Positions 11,105 to 22,950 are shown, counted from the stretch's first letter. The stretch is DNA of 64,000 nucleotides from Jaapia argillacea MUCL 33604 (GCA_000697665.1 KL197714.1:529799-593798), one strand, 5' to 3'. The notes: a model not told the origin generated them from the letters alone. Numbers and translations are program-made.

Positions 11105-11402
11105 AATACCGTGAATGTACGCTCTTTCGCACCAGTTTAGCGTAATGGGTCTTCTGCACGTCCATCGGCGGTGGAGTGAGGAGTCACGGCCTTACGGGCA
11201 GTGCTCGCTTGAATTGCTCCGTAAAGAGGGTAGATGTAGAACTTTTGACCCATCGAACTAAACTGTCGACATGGCGGCAAGTCGAAGAAGCCCTTGACGA
11301 CGAGTATTGAAGCAGTTTGACGATAAGTTCAAAATTTCCAATTACGGCTGAGAAACATCGGACCAACTTCAGACTTGCTTCAGTGCTTCAGTCTCTCTTC
11401 AG

Positions 11403-12683
11403 ATGCCTCCAGTGGGTCCACGTCGCAAGAAACGCAAGACGACGAAGGCCGCTCCGATCGAGAGTGAAGACGATGGGATTGACAAATCTGAACTTCCACA
11501 GGATAGGATCGCCTCCGAAGTAGTTACATTCCAACCCGGTTTTCCCTCTCTCGCACCAGAACTCTTCTTGGAAATACTGTCTTATTTCGGAACTGTGTCC
11601 GACGACTACATCCTAGCCAACCCCGAGTACTTACCGTCCGAATGCCGAGAGCGGATAGACCTTCTCCGAGCTTTGTCACAAACATGTCGAAGTTTGAGGT
11701 CCCAATTTTTTGGGATAGCTTGGGAGAGATTTGCACCGTGCATATGTTCTGAGTCAGACGGGAAAGTTTGGTGGAAGGTCCTTGGGGATTCCATGGAGAA
11801 GCAATGTAAGGGGCTGGTCAAGAGTCCACATCTGCTTCCCCTGGTCAGGTCAGTTATTCACGTTGAAGTTGGCACCTTTCTTCGGATGTTCAAAGTCCAT
11901 CTGAATGCAACCCTTCTCTAGAACCGTAACTGTAACCCTCACACGGTACTCAGTCCACAGGATTCTTGCCGCACTGGTCTCCTGTCTGGAATCCCTACCC
12001 AACCTCCATACCCTCCAGGTCCTCCACGCCCACGCCCAAATGACATCTGCCCTCGGCCAAGCTTTCAAAAACGTTTCTCTCCCGAGTATCCGGACTGTGA
12101 TACTTCCATCTTGCGCACATAATATCATCAAATGTTGTCCAGAAGTCAGAGACGTGACTTGTAACGAACACCACGGCAGCCAGCTCATTGGATCGCTGGT
12201 GAAAGGCGGATGCAACAAAGTCGAACGGTTTGCTGGTATCTCCCCGAGAATCACCATGGTCAAACGTACGTTGTACTCCAAGTAGAGTCAGTGTCAATAT
12301 CTCTGACTACATGACACCGGGTAGGCCTGGCAAAGCTCACTCCCAGCCTTCACACCATAGTGGTCCAAACCCGCACGGCGGTATGTACTCCATGCCTCCT
12401 TTTCCCCGCTGTGATCACCTCACGTGTTGCTTCTTAGTATTGCATCGAGGACCTCGTCCACATCAAATCCCTTCGAACTATTGAGATCAGGCACAAGCCT
12501 GATAACCCTGTAACGTTGGAAAATGAGCGAATCGAACCCCATGTCGAAGCAGCCAAAACCGTTCTGAAAGGTTCAAAGGTCGAAGGAGTCAAAGTGGTGA
12601 GGGTGAGGTTACATGAATTTCGCCATCTTAGTGACGGCAGGGCGTACTGGCATGAGACGAAGGTTGAAGCTGTTGAAGTGTAG
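11403..12683 (+). CDS. F-box-like protein, tandem copy 1 (363 aa)
   Basis: Four exons (11403-11848, 11922-12265, 12325-12380, 12438-12683) sum to 1092 nt, 363 aa. A basic, low-complexity start (RRKKRKTTK, then acidic ESEDDG) suggests nuclear targeting. It is followed by an F-box-like segment, FPSLAPELFLEILSYF, then leucine-rich sequence with CLESLPNLHTLQVLHAHAQ and a Cys-containing block around PSCAHNIIKCCPEV. These features fit the mushroom F-box/LRR families that feed substrates to SCF ubiquitin ligases; the F-box match is moderate and the target unknown. The downstream tandem copy keeps every exon boundary phase. The upstream ~300 bp is duplicated too, so both copies could share regulation. 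Confidence 0.75.
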
Positions 12684-13101
12684 TGACGTTACTTACATCC
12701 ATCTCAGAGTGGTCAGTCGGCTTCCGTCGATACCTAGCATATACGTATTGATTTCTTTCCAGTACTCCAACCACTGTCTCGGACTTTCAAACTTCGTCTT
12801 CTCAGAATAATCCTTACATCCATGCGTCTAAAATACAAACATCAGGCGGTCGAATGTAGTATGCTCTTTCGGACCAGGACTGTAGCATAACGGGCCATCT
12901 CCACGTCCATCGGCGGTGGAGTATGGAGTCAAGGCCTTTCGGGAATTACTGGTTTGAATCTGCCCTCTAAAGAGGGTAGATGTAGAACTTTTGACCCATC
13001 CAACTGATCTGTCGACATGGCGGTAAGTCGAAGAAGCCCTTGACGACGAGTAGTTGGAGGATACATGGCAACGCAGTGCAAACTTTTCAATTGCAGTTCA
13101 G

Positions 13102-14361
13102 ATGCCTCCACGCAGCAAGAAACGCAAGACGACGAAGGCCACTCCGGTCGAGAGTGAAGACGATGGGATTGACGAACTTGAGCCTCCACAGGATGGGATC
13201 GCCTCCAAAGCAATCACATTCCAATCCGGTTTTCCCTCTCTCGCACCAGAACTCTTCTTGGAAATCTTGTCTTACTTCGAAACCATATCCAACGACTACA
13301 TACTAGCCAACCCCGAGTACTTACCGTCCGAATGTCGAGAGCGGACAGACGCTCTCCGAGCTTTGTCACAAACATGTCGAAGTTTGCGGTCCCAATTTTT
13401 AGGGATAGCCTGGGAGACATTCGCAGTGTGCATATGTCCTGACGGGAAATCTTGGTGGAAGGTCCTTGGGGATTCCATGGAGAAGCAATGCAAGGGGCTG
13501 GTCAAGAGTCCACATCTGCTTCCCCTGGTGAGGTCAGTTATTCATGCTGTTGGCACCTTTCTGATGCTCAAAGTCCATCTGAATGCAACCCTTTGCTAGA
13601 ATCGTAACCGTAACCCTCACGCGGTACTCGACCGGCAGGATTCTCCCCGCATTGGTCTCCTGTCTGGAATCCCTACCTAACCTCCATACCCTCCAAGTCG
13701 TCCACGCTCATGCCCAAATGACGTCTGCCCTCGGCAAAGCTTTCGAAAATGTTTCTCTCCCAACTATCCGGACCGTGATACTTCCATCTTGCGCGCACAA
13801 TATCATCAAATGTTGTCCAGAAGTCAGAGACGTGACTTGTAACGAAGACGACGGCAGCAAGCTCATTGGATCGCTGGTGAAAGGCGGATGTAACAAAGTC
13901 GAACGGATTGCAGGTATCTCCCCGAGTATCACCATGGTCAAGCGTACGTTGTACTCCTAGTAGAATCTGCATTAATCGTATCTCTAACCACATGTCATCG
14001 GGTAGGCCTGGCAAAGCTCGCTCCCAACCTCCGCAACATATTGGTCCAAACCCACACGGTATGTACTCCATGCCTCCCTTTCCCTACTGCCGTCACCTCA
14101 CGCGCCGCTTCCTAGTATTGCATCAAGGACCTCATCCACATCAAATCCCTACGAACTATCGAGATCAGGCACAAGCCTGATGACCCTGACTCGTTGGGAA
14201 ATGAGCGAATCGAACCCTATATCGAAGCGGCAACAACCGTTCTGAAAGCTTCCAAGGTCGAAGGAGTTAAAGTGGTGAGGATTAGGTTACATGAGTTTCG
14301 CCATCTCAGTGACGGCAGGGCGTATTGGCATGAAACGAAGGTTGAGGATGTTGAAGTGTAG
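13102..14361 (+). CDS. F-box-like protein, tandem copy 2 (357 aa)
   Basis: Four exons (13102-13532, 13600-13943, 14006-14058, 14116-14361) sum to 1074 nt, 357 aa, with no stop in frame. The architecture is that of the copy 1.7 kb upstream: a basic KKRKTTK start, FPSLAPELFLEILSYF, and the CLESLPNLHTLQVVHAHAQ leucine-rich segment. It is six residues shorter through small in-frame losses, including near the end of exon 1 and one codon at the exon 3 donor. Most changes keep the frame, which suggests this copy is or was recently under selection. Expression of each copy, and any difference in target, cannot be read from the sequence. Confidence 0.75.
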
Positions 14362-14607
14362 TGACATTACATCTATCTCAAACTGGTCAGTCGGCTTTCC
14401 TCGATACCTAATATATACGTCTTGATTTCTTTTCAGTACTCCAAACACTGTGTTGAGGACTTTCGGAATTCGTCTTCTCGAAATAATCATTACATCTACG
14501 CGTCTAATATACAAACTTCAAGGCACTTGTGCTTCCACTTTGAACACTACGCAACCCCGCGTCCTCGTCGATCTATGGTATAGGGTGTCCGAAGGGGTCC
14601 CAAGCAT

Positions 14608-16194
14608 CTAAGGCTTGATGGCGATCTTGAGGGCACCACGGCTATTCATCTTGTCAAGCGCAGCTTGATAGTCTTCCAGCTTAAAGACATCCGTAACCTA
14701 TCGCGCATCACTTTAGTCCAGTTAAGAGGTCACCTGAGCTCAAAAGTACACACCATTCCTTTCGTCTTGATCTTGCCGCTATCGAGGTATTCAACCGCAC
14801 GAGGGAAGCAGTAGGTTTGCGAAAACGAACCGATAATCTGTATTCCACAACTTTAGGTCAGTTTTTAACCGATTACTCTTTCAAAGCGAGCTTACCTTGA
14901 TTTCATCTCCAAAGATCTTCGAAGGCGGCCAATGAACCAACGCCTTATTCTCATATACGCCATAGATCATCAATGTGCCTCCCCTCCTCACGTAATTGAT
15001 GCTATCCTGCGCAATCTTCTCGACTCCTGTCGCCTCCACGACGACGTCAAAACCATATGGGTGGTCCTTTTTCAACTGCTCCCACTGCGGGCCGGGGTTT
15101 TGGCGATCCAATTCAATGTACACATCCGCACATTCGAGGTCTTTGGCAATGTCCATCTTGATACCTTTATTGGCGGCCAAGACAACCTTCGAGGCGCCAT
15201 TGAGTTTAAGGAGTTGAGAGAGCATCAATCCCGTCGGTCCGGCCCCAAGCATGAGGACTTCGATACCAACAGGGGGTTGAAGCTTGTCGAGACCATGAAT
15301 TGCGCAAGCCGCCGGTTCTAACAGAGTCGCTTCCTCATCAGATAAGTTATGGATCTTGTAGCACTTCTTCTGGTGGCTGATGGAGGTCAGGTGTCAGTAT
15401 ATGCATCAACTCAGGGTCGGGGCGACACTCACTAGACAATGTATTCAGCGAAGCCACCGTCTTGTGTTACGCCGCGTGCCTCGAAGTTTTCGCAAAGCAA
15501 GGTCTGACCTCTCCGGCAATAGAAACATTTCTCGCACTATTATGCCAATGAACATCTGACCTGTATCCCTGCTAGCTCGGTGAAGTGATACTTACCGTAA
15601 TTCCGACGTCAGCAACGACTCGATCGCCGATTTCGAACCCCTTCACGTCCTTTCCGATCTTCACGACCTTACCAATGGCTTCGTGTCCTGGTATCAGCTA
15701 AGCATCCGATTCAGGCGCATATAGTCAGTTTCCCATTGAATTTGTTGAAGCATCGTGAATACTAACGGGGAACTTGGAGATAAACTCTCCCTCATGAATG
15801 TGGGCATCGGTGCCACAGACACCTGTGAACATCCGAAGGATTAGGCTCGAGTAATACGTTAAGCTCCACCGGCGTTGGCCGGAAGCGAGCTCTTACCACT
15901 TGCCGCTTCGGACAAAGAGGACCTTGCTTTGCACCGGTGGAGATTTACAATAGCCACTTACCGCAACAGGTCACTACAGATCTGCGGTCAGCTGGTGCTA
16001 GCGGAAGCGCGTAAACGCCACATACCCTTCAACAAAATGTCGTCGTCTCCACATTGCGGTATCGGGACTTGTTTGATCTCGAACTTCTGGGGCTGTTGAT
16101 GGTGAATCATCGTGAGTTTACATCGTTTATGACGAACGATGGCTTCAATACTGACCGCATGGTAGTAAAGAGCTTTCATGTTTCCCTGAACCAT
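14608..16194 (-). CDS. Zinc-dependent polyol (D-arabinitol-type) dehydrogenase, MDR family
   Basis: A medium-chain dehydrogenase/reductase built from about nine exons. Visible parts in order are: start [33 protein letters not shown]; the catalytic zinc loop [19 protein letters not shown]; the structural zinc loop [15 protein letters not shown] with four Cys; and a Rossmann fold with [14 protein letters not shown]. The C-terminus ends ALKIAIKP. Family members oxidise polyols such as arabinitol, sorbitol or xylitol with NAD(P)+; the closest remembered type is the basidiomycete D-arabinitol dehydrogenase, but the substrate cannot be fixed here. Exon 3 appears to be only 12 nt (15973-15962), and it restores V-T-C-C-G before the zinc loop. 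A TATA box and a TGACGTCA palindrome stand upstream. Confidence 0.85.
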
Positions 16195-16293
16195 TTTAAC
16201 TGCGAAGGGGGGATTTGAACGAGGTGGCTAAGGCGATGTAGGAAAGGTAACGACGTGAACAAAGGTAGAGAAGGAAATAATCATGACCGTCGC

Positions 16294-16340
16294 TCTTTAT
16301 ACAGCAGTGGATTCACGAAATGTTCTGACGCGTGACGTCA
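16294..16340 (-). promoter_or_regulatory. TATA box and CRE palindrome of the polyol dehydrogenase
   Basis: On the minus strand TATAAAGA (16301-16294) lies about 100 bp upstream of the dehydrogenase ATG. A perfect TGACGTCA palindrome lies at 16333-16340, with a CACGTG core further upstream near 16386. The order is that of an inducible fungal promoter; the binding factor is inferred. Confidence 0.5.
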
Positions 16341-18364
16341 AGGGTGCTTATCAGCGCGCATCTCGTGGGAAAGGTGACTTCACCTCACGTGTCAAAGAAG
16401 CTGCTCCCTTGCCTCATTGTCGAACTGCCGGCATCCTTATGTTTTCGTTCAATGTCTCCCTCGGAAGCAAATGGAGGATGCGAAACGCCGCGGCGCTAGC
16501 AGTGCACATCCAGACTTCGTTTCTACCCAGTTTAAGTCCGTTTGGCTAGCGTACACTGCGTTAAGACTGTCCCCCCCATCTCGCAATGAATCTACAGTTT
16601 GGTATCGTAAGAAAAATCTAAAGGGGCTCACTTCGGGTCACTGTGGAGCCGGTAGCACAAGAACGGTGAAGCGGTTCAAGAAGCGGTCCCTAAACGAGCA
16701 ACTCAAGTGGTTCTTCCAGCTTTCCTCTCGCTTGGAAGTTGTCGGGCGCCTCGTTGAAGGCCACGCCTTGGACTAGGGAATCGACGAGTGGACCCACTGC
16801 TATTTTGGATGTCGTTAGTTTCCGTAGAACCCGAAGGTCCGTCGCACGGGTTATCGATACAGCGCATGCAGGCTCCTCATCCCCCTCTGGCCCATTGAAC
16901 ACAGATGAATCTTCGGGCGACACCTTACCGAAACATCCGCACGCAGTTGAACCAGCATGATGGAACTCGGTGTCTATCATAGTCGGCGACAGAACCCAAA
17001 AGCATATCAAGAGCCTGAAACAAGGGTGGAAAAAGATGATGTGTGGGCGGCCTGATATAGGTGTGGGACGGTACCATTGATGTAAATTTGAACCACTGCA
17101 AATCAAGTTCCGTGGTTCTTGGACTGCTTTGCTCTGCTCTGAGTCTGATGCCAGGTATAGGTTCCATGTAACGCCGGAGAAGCTCGATACTACTGCGGAA
17201 TGGAAACCAGACCCTTGATTTTTCGTAGCGTTGCATTGATTTTGCCGCAGATTCAATTCTATCGGCTATGTTACAGGGTATATCGATCTTTCCGACGACT
17301 CAACCCAATTATCCGCATGCATTGGGTTCTCAAACTACATCGACCTCATGTTCTTCAAAAACTACCAGTTCGAAGCAAACAAAAGGACTCGACCCTTGAA
17401 TCTTGAAGGTCCGATCTCCTCATGTTTGATCTCCTCATGACCATAACCATACTAAACGAAACCTCGCTGAAAGATCGCAGAATAACCATTACGACTCCGC
17501 CAACTTCTGGGGACACGGGAGAACCCAGTTAATTATCGCTGTCAATTGCCTGCGCTGTCCGCCAAATCGCCACAGACCATCGCCACAGTACACGCGGAAT
17601 ATGTTTCTTTAGTACCTTGGTATCGCACTTGGGGTAGATCGGCCTTTGATCCTCTCTCCGACGGCGGTGATTGCTGCGGCGTCCACCGTCCCACGCCCAG
17701 TTGTTTTGAAGTACTGTAAGACCGCCCTACGCCAAACTCGACGTATTTCATTCCAATAGGGTCACTCTGGTCCGCCGAGGAATGAACTCCACGTATTCAA
17801 AGGAAGCCCTATTGTTCACCTTCCTCTTATGCTTGAACGCTGTTCCCATTGTGTTGACCTTAATACAGACATCTTGAACCAACAACCCGTCCCGTCCGCG
17901 AACCGAAGTACCTGACATCGTTCTATTTCTACTTTAGAACGTTGTGAAGTCACGACGCTGCCTTGGCGGGATTTGACAGGCTGAAAATCGGCTCACACTG
18001 TGCCTACGGCGAGAACAATCCTTCGATAGATGACAGCACAACAAAAGGAGACCTACAAATACAGGCTCGACAGCAGTATCAGAAACAGTATGATAACATG
18101 ACAAGAAAGCGGGCTTGATTGCCATGACACGAAGTGTTAGATGTGATTAGTGTACAGGCCATAAGGGCAGAAGTACCAAGATATGACGATGATTGCAGAG
18201 ATTATGTATTAAATGATCAAAGAGGCGTTGTTGGGAAGGAGAAGCTGGGACACGGGAGTGTCTGACATCCGCCCAGCACGGATGACATTTTGGGTTTTGA
18301 ATCGGCGGGATAATGATAGGGAGGTGATGGGCAAAGATAGGGATGATGGGCGTTGGCGCGTCAA
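16341..18364. other. About 2 kb without a recognised gene
   Basis: The longest open frame is minus strand 17256-16690 (188 codons). It has a hydrophobic segment (HIIFFHPCFRLLICFW) and then an acidic, more protein-like half containing TTSKIAVGPLVDSLVQGVA. I do not recognise it, and it may be a relic or chance. The rest has only short ORFs. The last ~230 bp next to 18365 should be the 3' UTR of the WOPR gene. Confidence 0.4.
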
Positions 18365-20128
18365 TCAAACCCGTGCCATCGGGCTTTCCACATGCCCAAA
18401 TCCCTGCACTCGAACTGCCGAAAACCGCCGCAGCAACTCCTGATCGGCTGGATCTCTCGGAGGTGCCGAGACGTTTTGAAGGTATGCCAAGGGAACGAGT
18501 TGGAAACTACGTGGTCGGTGGTGTTCTCGGCTGGCGGGGACGGCTGGGATCTCCGACGGTGATGAGTGAGTCGAAGGGGGTGAGGGAATGCGACGTAGGG
18601 GGGCTTTCATCGTGTCATGACTCCCATAATGGGTAGAGGTTAGCCGTGGTGAATTAGAGGAGTCGTGGGTACTTGGCGTCGAAGGGGGAGAATATTCAAT
18701 GTCTGATTGTTGACGATAGCTGACATAGCGGAGAGTCGGCCGAGGACTGTGGTGATGGTGGGAGGACGCAGCGGAAGGATGTCCTGAATTAGAAGGGATG
18801 GGGGACGAATACTGCGGTTGTTTTGAGGGAACCGAACAAGACCATGGGCTATTATTGTCATTCACGGGATATGTTCCATCAGAGTGGGAAGGGGGACGGG
18901 TTTGAGGCGGAGGGGGAACAAATCCGCCCGCTCCAGGAGCGTATGAGTACATGGGATAGGGTGCGTAGGATGGCAGGGAGGAAGGTCCAGACCGTTGAGC
19001 GGGACCATTAAAATCGAAGGTTGATCCACTAGGTTCACCGTTAGAGTGACCCGGGGAGCCATTCGTGGCGTGTGACGACGCAACGAGGTTGTCACCTCCC
19101 CGCCGCACCTTGCCTGCTCGTGCGGACCGGAACCAACCGTCCGGAACACCAATGTCTCCCAACCCCTGGATGGACGCGATAGCGTTGAGGGAATCAACGG
19201 TTTCTTGCGAGAAATAGGCAGCTATTGGAATGAGGACGAGGCAATTGCACCCGCGAGATGTGGAGAAGATGAGAATGGGAATGACGATTGAGGGGGGAGA
19301 AGATAAGCCACGTGTCAGCAAGCCGGCAATTTGTGAACTTAGAGAAATGGGGTGGGGGGGGGAGGTGAAAGAGAGACTAGACTCACTCAAGTGCCATTTC
19401 CGCGTGATCCCTCGGTCCCTATCTTGAGGGAGCGAGACGTGTACACTGTAGGTCTGCTTTATCAGACGTTCTGTTCGCCTGGGCCGGCGCGAATAGGGAA
19501 CCGGTGAGTGTCTTGAAGTGGAAGAAGAGGGGGTCGAGGGTGTGTGTTCCCGCCTTCTGTGCATTATGTTTACACCCCGTCAGTTAGGCGCCAGATGGAC
19601 AGCAAATTGACGTAAACGGAAGAGGGTGCAAAAGAGGGGTTGCGGCAATGTGACGGCACGGGATGACAAGCAACGGAAAGAGCCTTGACGCTTACCTAGA
19701 GATGGGTCCCAAAGAGGAGTCACTGTCTTGATCACAGTCTCGTTGGGTGTAATACAAGAATTCCTGAGAGCATATCAGACTCGGTGAATCTTATTGGATG
19801 GATAGCCGACGGCGACTTACTTCTCGAACTCGAGACGGTCCCCAAGCCAAGCCGTCCGTCCTATGAGAGCAGATGATCGGTTCACGACCAGACAATCAGC
19901 AGTGAAGGCCTGTACTCACCATCTCTCCATGCTCAATCCCGCAGTATCCGAGTTCGTCCCTCGTTCCTCCCAGACATATATATTTCCCGACTTGATCTCG
20001 CGACGTTCGTCGGCATCAAGCCGACGAGTGATGATGGGGAGGACGTGGCGAGCGACGCCGTGAAAGACGTGCAGAGCATCTCTTGCTGTGCGAATACGAG
20101 TGTTGGTCAATGTTGGGTACTGCATCAT
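18365..20128 (-). CDS. Gti1/Pac2 (WOPR) family transcriptional regulator
   Basis: Five exons (20128-19920, 19860-19821, 19763-19696, 19556-19387, 19221-18365) sum to 1344 nt, 447 aa. The N-terminal WOPR box is clear: TRIRTARDALHVFHGVARHV, then LPIITRRLDADER and IYVWEERG, then SMERWTDGLAWGPSRVRE. The second WOPR half follows about 40 residues later: LIKQTYSVHV, then KWHLTAYFSQETVDSL. The C-terminal half is low complexity, rich in Pro, Ser and His (SSHHHHSPRPT). WOPR proteins (Wor1, Mit1, Gti1, Pac2, Ryp1) bind DNA and control morphological switches, mating or nutrient responses; the targets here are unknown. The start could be either of two adjacent ATGs. A TATA box and a pyrimidine-rich leader precede it. 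Confidence 0.92.
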
Positions 20129-20214
20129 AGCGTGTGCCGAGCACAGGAGGGGGAAATGCAGAGTCGGAGGATAAGGGGGAAAAGGGTGGAAAGAAGTGGA
20201 GGGGGCCTTGTAGG

Positions 20215-20222
20215 TTATATAA
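20215..20222 (-). promoter_or_regulatory. TATA box of the WOPR gene
   Basis: TTATATAA, a palindrome, lies about 90 bp upstream of the WOPR ATG. On the coding strand it is followed by a long pyrimidine-rich stretch of C and T runs, a common layout for strongly regulated fungal promoters. Confidence 0.5.
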
Positions 20223-22950
20223 GGGATACTAAAACAAAAGGGCAAGGTTCAGGGACCAAGCCCAGTTTTTGGGATGGAAATCACCGAGCGGAAGAAGCAA
20301 CACCGTTTAGATTGGGTTTTAGGACTGTTTAAGGCTCTTTGCGCCCCATCTGGCCGTGTTCGGCGATCGGGGATAGTATCATCCAGCCTGAACGAGCATC
20401 TTGGATCCTGCGCTGAGTCTATTTTCGCTTCCTCATTTATGGAAGTTACACCGGCCATATCGAGATTTCCTGCCGAGTCTAATTTATCTTTCTATAGCAA
20501 GATCATCCGGTCTCTCAGCCCCCCACCGGTTTCGCACGCCTCCAGACATCCTCGTCCAGCCACGCTAAGCCATAGCTTCACCATATTCATATCGTGGTCA
20601 TGTGGGGTGGACAGATTGACGACACAGGCGGAAGCGGATCGAGTAGGCAATGGAACCAAATTATGATGGAGAGATCAAAGAGTTGGACAAAGGGAGGTGT
20701 GAAATTACGATAAGGTTCGACGGTGGCTCTTTTGTCTTTCTGGATACTCGGATTACCGTACGTAGCATCAGCGGGCTTGTTCTCCTCTGCACAGGCGTCG
20801 GCGGAGAAGGGTTCGATCTTTCCTACTATCCTTAGCGACGCCAGGTCGCCACTAACTAAAACTGCGCACGCTTGTAGTTTCACCCAAAAGTTTGTTGTGC
20901 ATGTGCGATGCTTGGTGGTTTCGTCATAAAAGATGACTCCAATCTGTTGGTCTTCGATGGTCCTTATTTATGAGAGCCTAAGCCATCAAAGGCGAGATGA
21001 GATCCGAATGCCGAGTGTCGCAAATGCTTCAAGGGTGACAGGCCTCTAGCGAAAGAGGGGAACACGTTGCACGGTATGTACCCCCTTCTGTACTAGACAG
21101 GATGTTGAATATATATGTGGATTTGTTGGTGGTGATCCTCGGAGGCAGGCTGAGGTTCATCCGTGCGAGAGGCCAGGTGCTGACTAATGTTGCAAGTCTA
21201 GATCCCCATAGACCCTCCGCAAAACTACGATCCAAATCTAAATGTATTTAGGACCTAACTTGATGTTATCGACAAATCGAGATCTCGTGCGTCAATCTGT
21301 GATCACAGCAAAAACGTCGGTCCACCATATCGCAATCGCCACGAAACAAGCTGTTGGCATACTCGTCCACGACACATGCTCCTTTTTCAACTCCACCTTT
21401 CCGAACCTCGGGCAAACATTCCCAAATGTCACGGTCATTCGGCCCGCCCTTCGGTCACGTACCCTACCTTCGCTCCATCGATAGATGGCGATGGACATGA
21501 AACCCATCCAAGACCGTTCGTAGGCCGAGAACCCAAAGCCGTCCCATCGCCACCGATAGGGCGTCTTGCACCCATCTCCCGAGTCGGCTACTCAATTCTG
21601 GGCTGGTAGTTACTGAGTCGGGGGTAGAAACAGCATGGAACGCCCCCGCCAGGATTATCCCAACTACAAATCCGCGCAGCGACAGGGCTGGGTCGTCAGA
21701 GCTACTTTGGTCGATCAGTAAAGGGTCGAGAATAGGATGAGAATGACCATGTCCGTAGGCGCTGTTGCTTCCAGACACACACTTGACCCAGAGGCGAGTC
21801 TTGACGGTAAGTTTAGAGGAAAAAGGCTCGTTTAGCCTATCCGGGGATGTTTCCAAAAATGTATGTGGAAGCGCTCACCGAAACCATCGTTCTACCCAGG
21901 CAAAGTATTCCCTGCTGTTTGTACCCACGCATTTACCTTAGGACGCTCTTTCGCGGGAGAAGTTCCGAAAATTAATTCTCAGTTCCATAAGGAGCTCCAG
22001 ACATGACTCTGATGGTTTGACACACTCCAACGGAGGCAAAAACTTCAACATATGGGTAATCCCGGATTTGTTGGAGAAGAGGGGGAGTTTAGGCCTTGGA
22101 GGGGGATCTCGTGCCGATATCAATAACCGAGGTGTGGTCTTGCGACTGGTCGATGAAAAAGACAAAACAGGCCGCCAGTGGAGTGATCATCAAGGTTAAA
22201 GTTCAATTGTCGTTTTGGTTGTTGTTCCCAAGTTGTTCCTTCTCGGATTCTCTCACCGCGTGCTACATTTTTTAACTCCGCCAAGCGAGAAACTCCGCGA
22301 CTCCTAGGGTCGTCAGAAAGGACTTTGGGTGCCTATCGCGCCGCGTTCGTGGGGTGGATGACGCTGATCAGGTCTTCAGGCATCCAGGAGTCTCCCGGGA
22401 AGCTCGAGGTCAGTTCGATCCCCAGGAATCGAAGCAGCAGCATTGATACCGCCACGATCCTTGTTATAAACATTCATCTATCATTGCCCTTGGCATGGAC
22501 CTCAACCCACGTCCGGGGTTTACGGACGATTGGGAAGCTCATTAATACAGCACTTATAGGTCCTTTCTGGAACACAATTTAGAATACGAAGAGAACTGTA
22601 AACGATGCGAAAACCGCTGTAGTGGACTTACGTTTCGTTGACAAATCCCGCCAGAGAAAGAAGGGGACTTGCCAACACGGTCTTTCCTTGTGAAACAAGA
22701 ACGACGAGGAATACAACAAGTTCACGCCCTTCGGATAATAGAACCTGGTTCGTTTTTCCCTGCATCGTTTAGCTCCCGAGCATCGACTGTCAAACGAAAT
22801 CAACTGGAACTTTAATCACTAACAGGGGCGCGCCATGCAGTTTGGCAACGTTGCAACAAATTCAACGACGGGGTAGCAAGATCTTTTATGCATTGTATAG
22901 GAAGGTGAGCGGTGATTGTCAGTTACATACATCATTTTGCCGAACCAATT
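20223..22950. other. Gene-poor region upstream of the WOPR gene
   Basis: This is the longest region without a convincing intact gene in the window. It contains many short ORFs on both strands, none with recognisable domain motifs apart from the transporter-like relic listed separately. The 3' UTR of the DnaJ-like gene should occupy the right end. No tRNA, simple-repeat array or terminal inverted repeat was seen. Confidence 0.45.
21480..21730 (-). pseudogene. Possible oligopeptide transporter (OPT) relic
   Basis: On the minus strand an acidic and His-rich run leads into SSSDDPALSLRGFVVGIILAG, which resembles the start of OPT/YSL transporters (acidic DDP-x-L, then the first membrane helix). 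About 100 nt further down, GLRT and WMGFMS can be read in adjacent frames. Together they resemble the family motif GLQTGW-x-x-MS, but an extra base separates them. No following membrane helices are evident. I read it as a decayed fragment of a host transporter gene; chance similarity is possible because the match is short. Confidence 0.25.

Larger units (their letters stand above)
11105..14520 (+). repeat. Direct tandem duplication, two units of about 1.7 kb
   Basis: Unit 1 runs from about 11105 to 12843 and unit 2 from about 12852 to 14520. Both units share a promoter segment (AAGAGGGTAGATGTAGAACT at 11225 and 12970), a four-exon gene with the same intron positions, and a 3' flank with GGTCAGTCGGCTT. 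The units differ by scattered substitutions and a few small indels. The second intron in each unit starts GTACGT, and the reading frames remain open in both. Confidence 0.85.

Noticed and set aside
16690-17256. A 188-codon minus-strand ORF as a gene
   Set aside because: No domain is recognised, the first half has a non-protein-like composition, and no flanking exons were found. It is kept only as a note in the gap entry.
20587-20883. A 98-codon minus-strand ORF starting MKLQACAVLVSGDLASLRIV
   Set aside because: It has no motif and low coding character; it overlaps equally long ORFs on the other strand.
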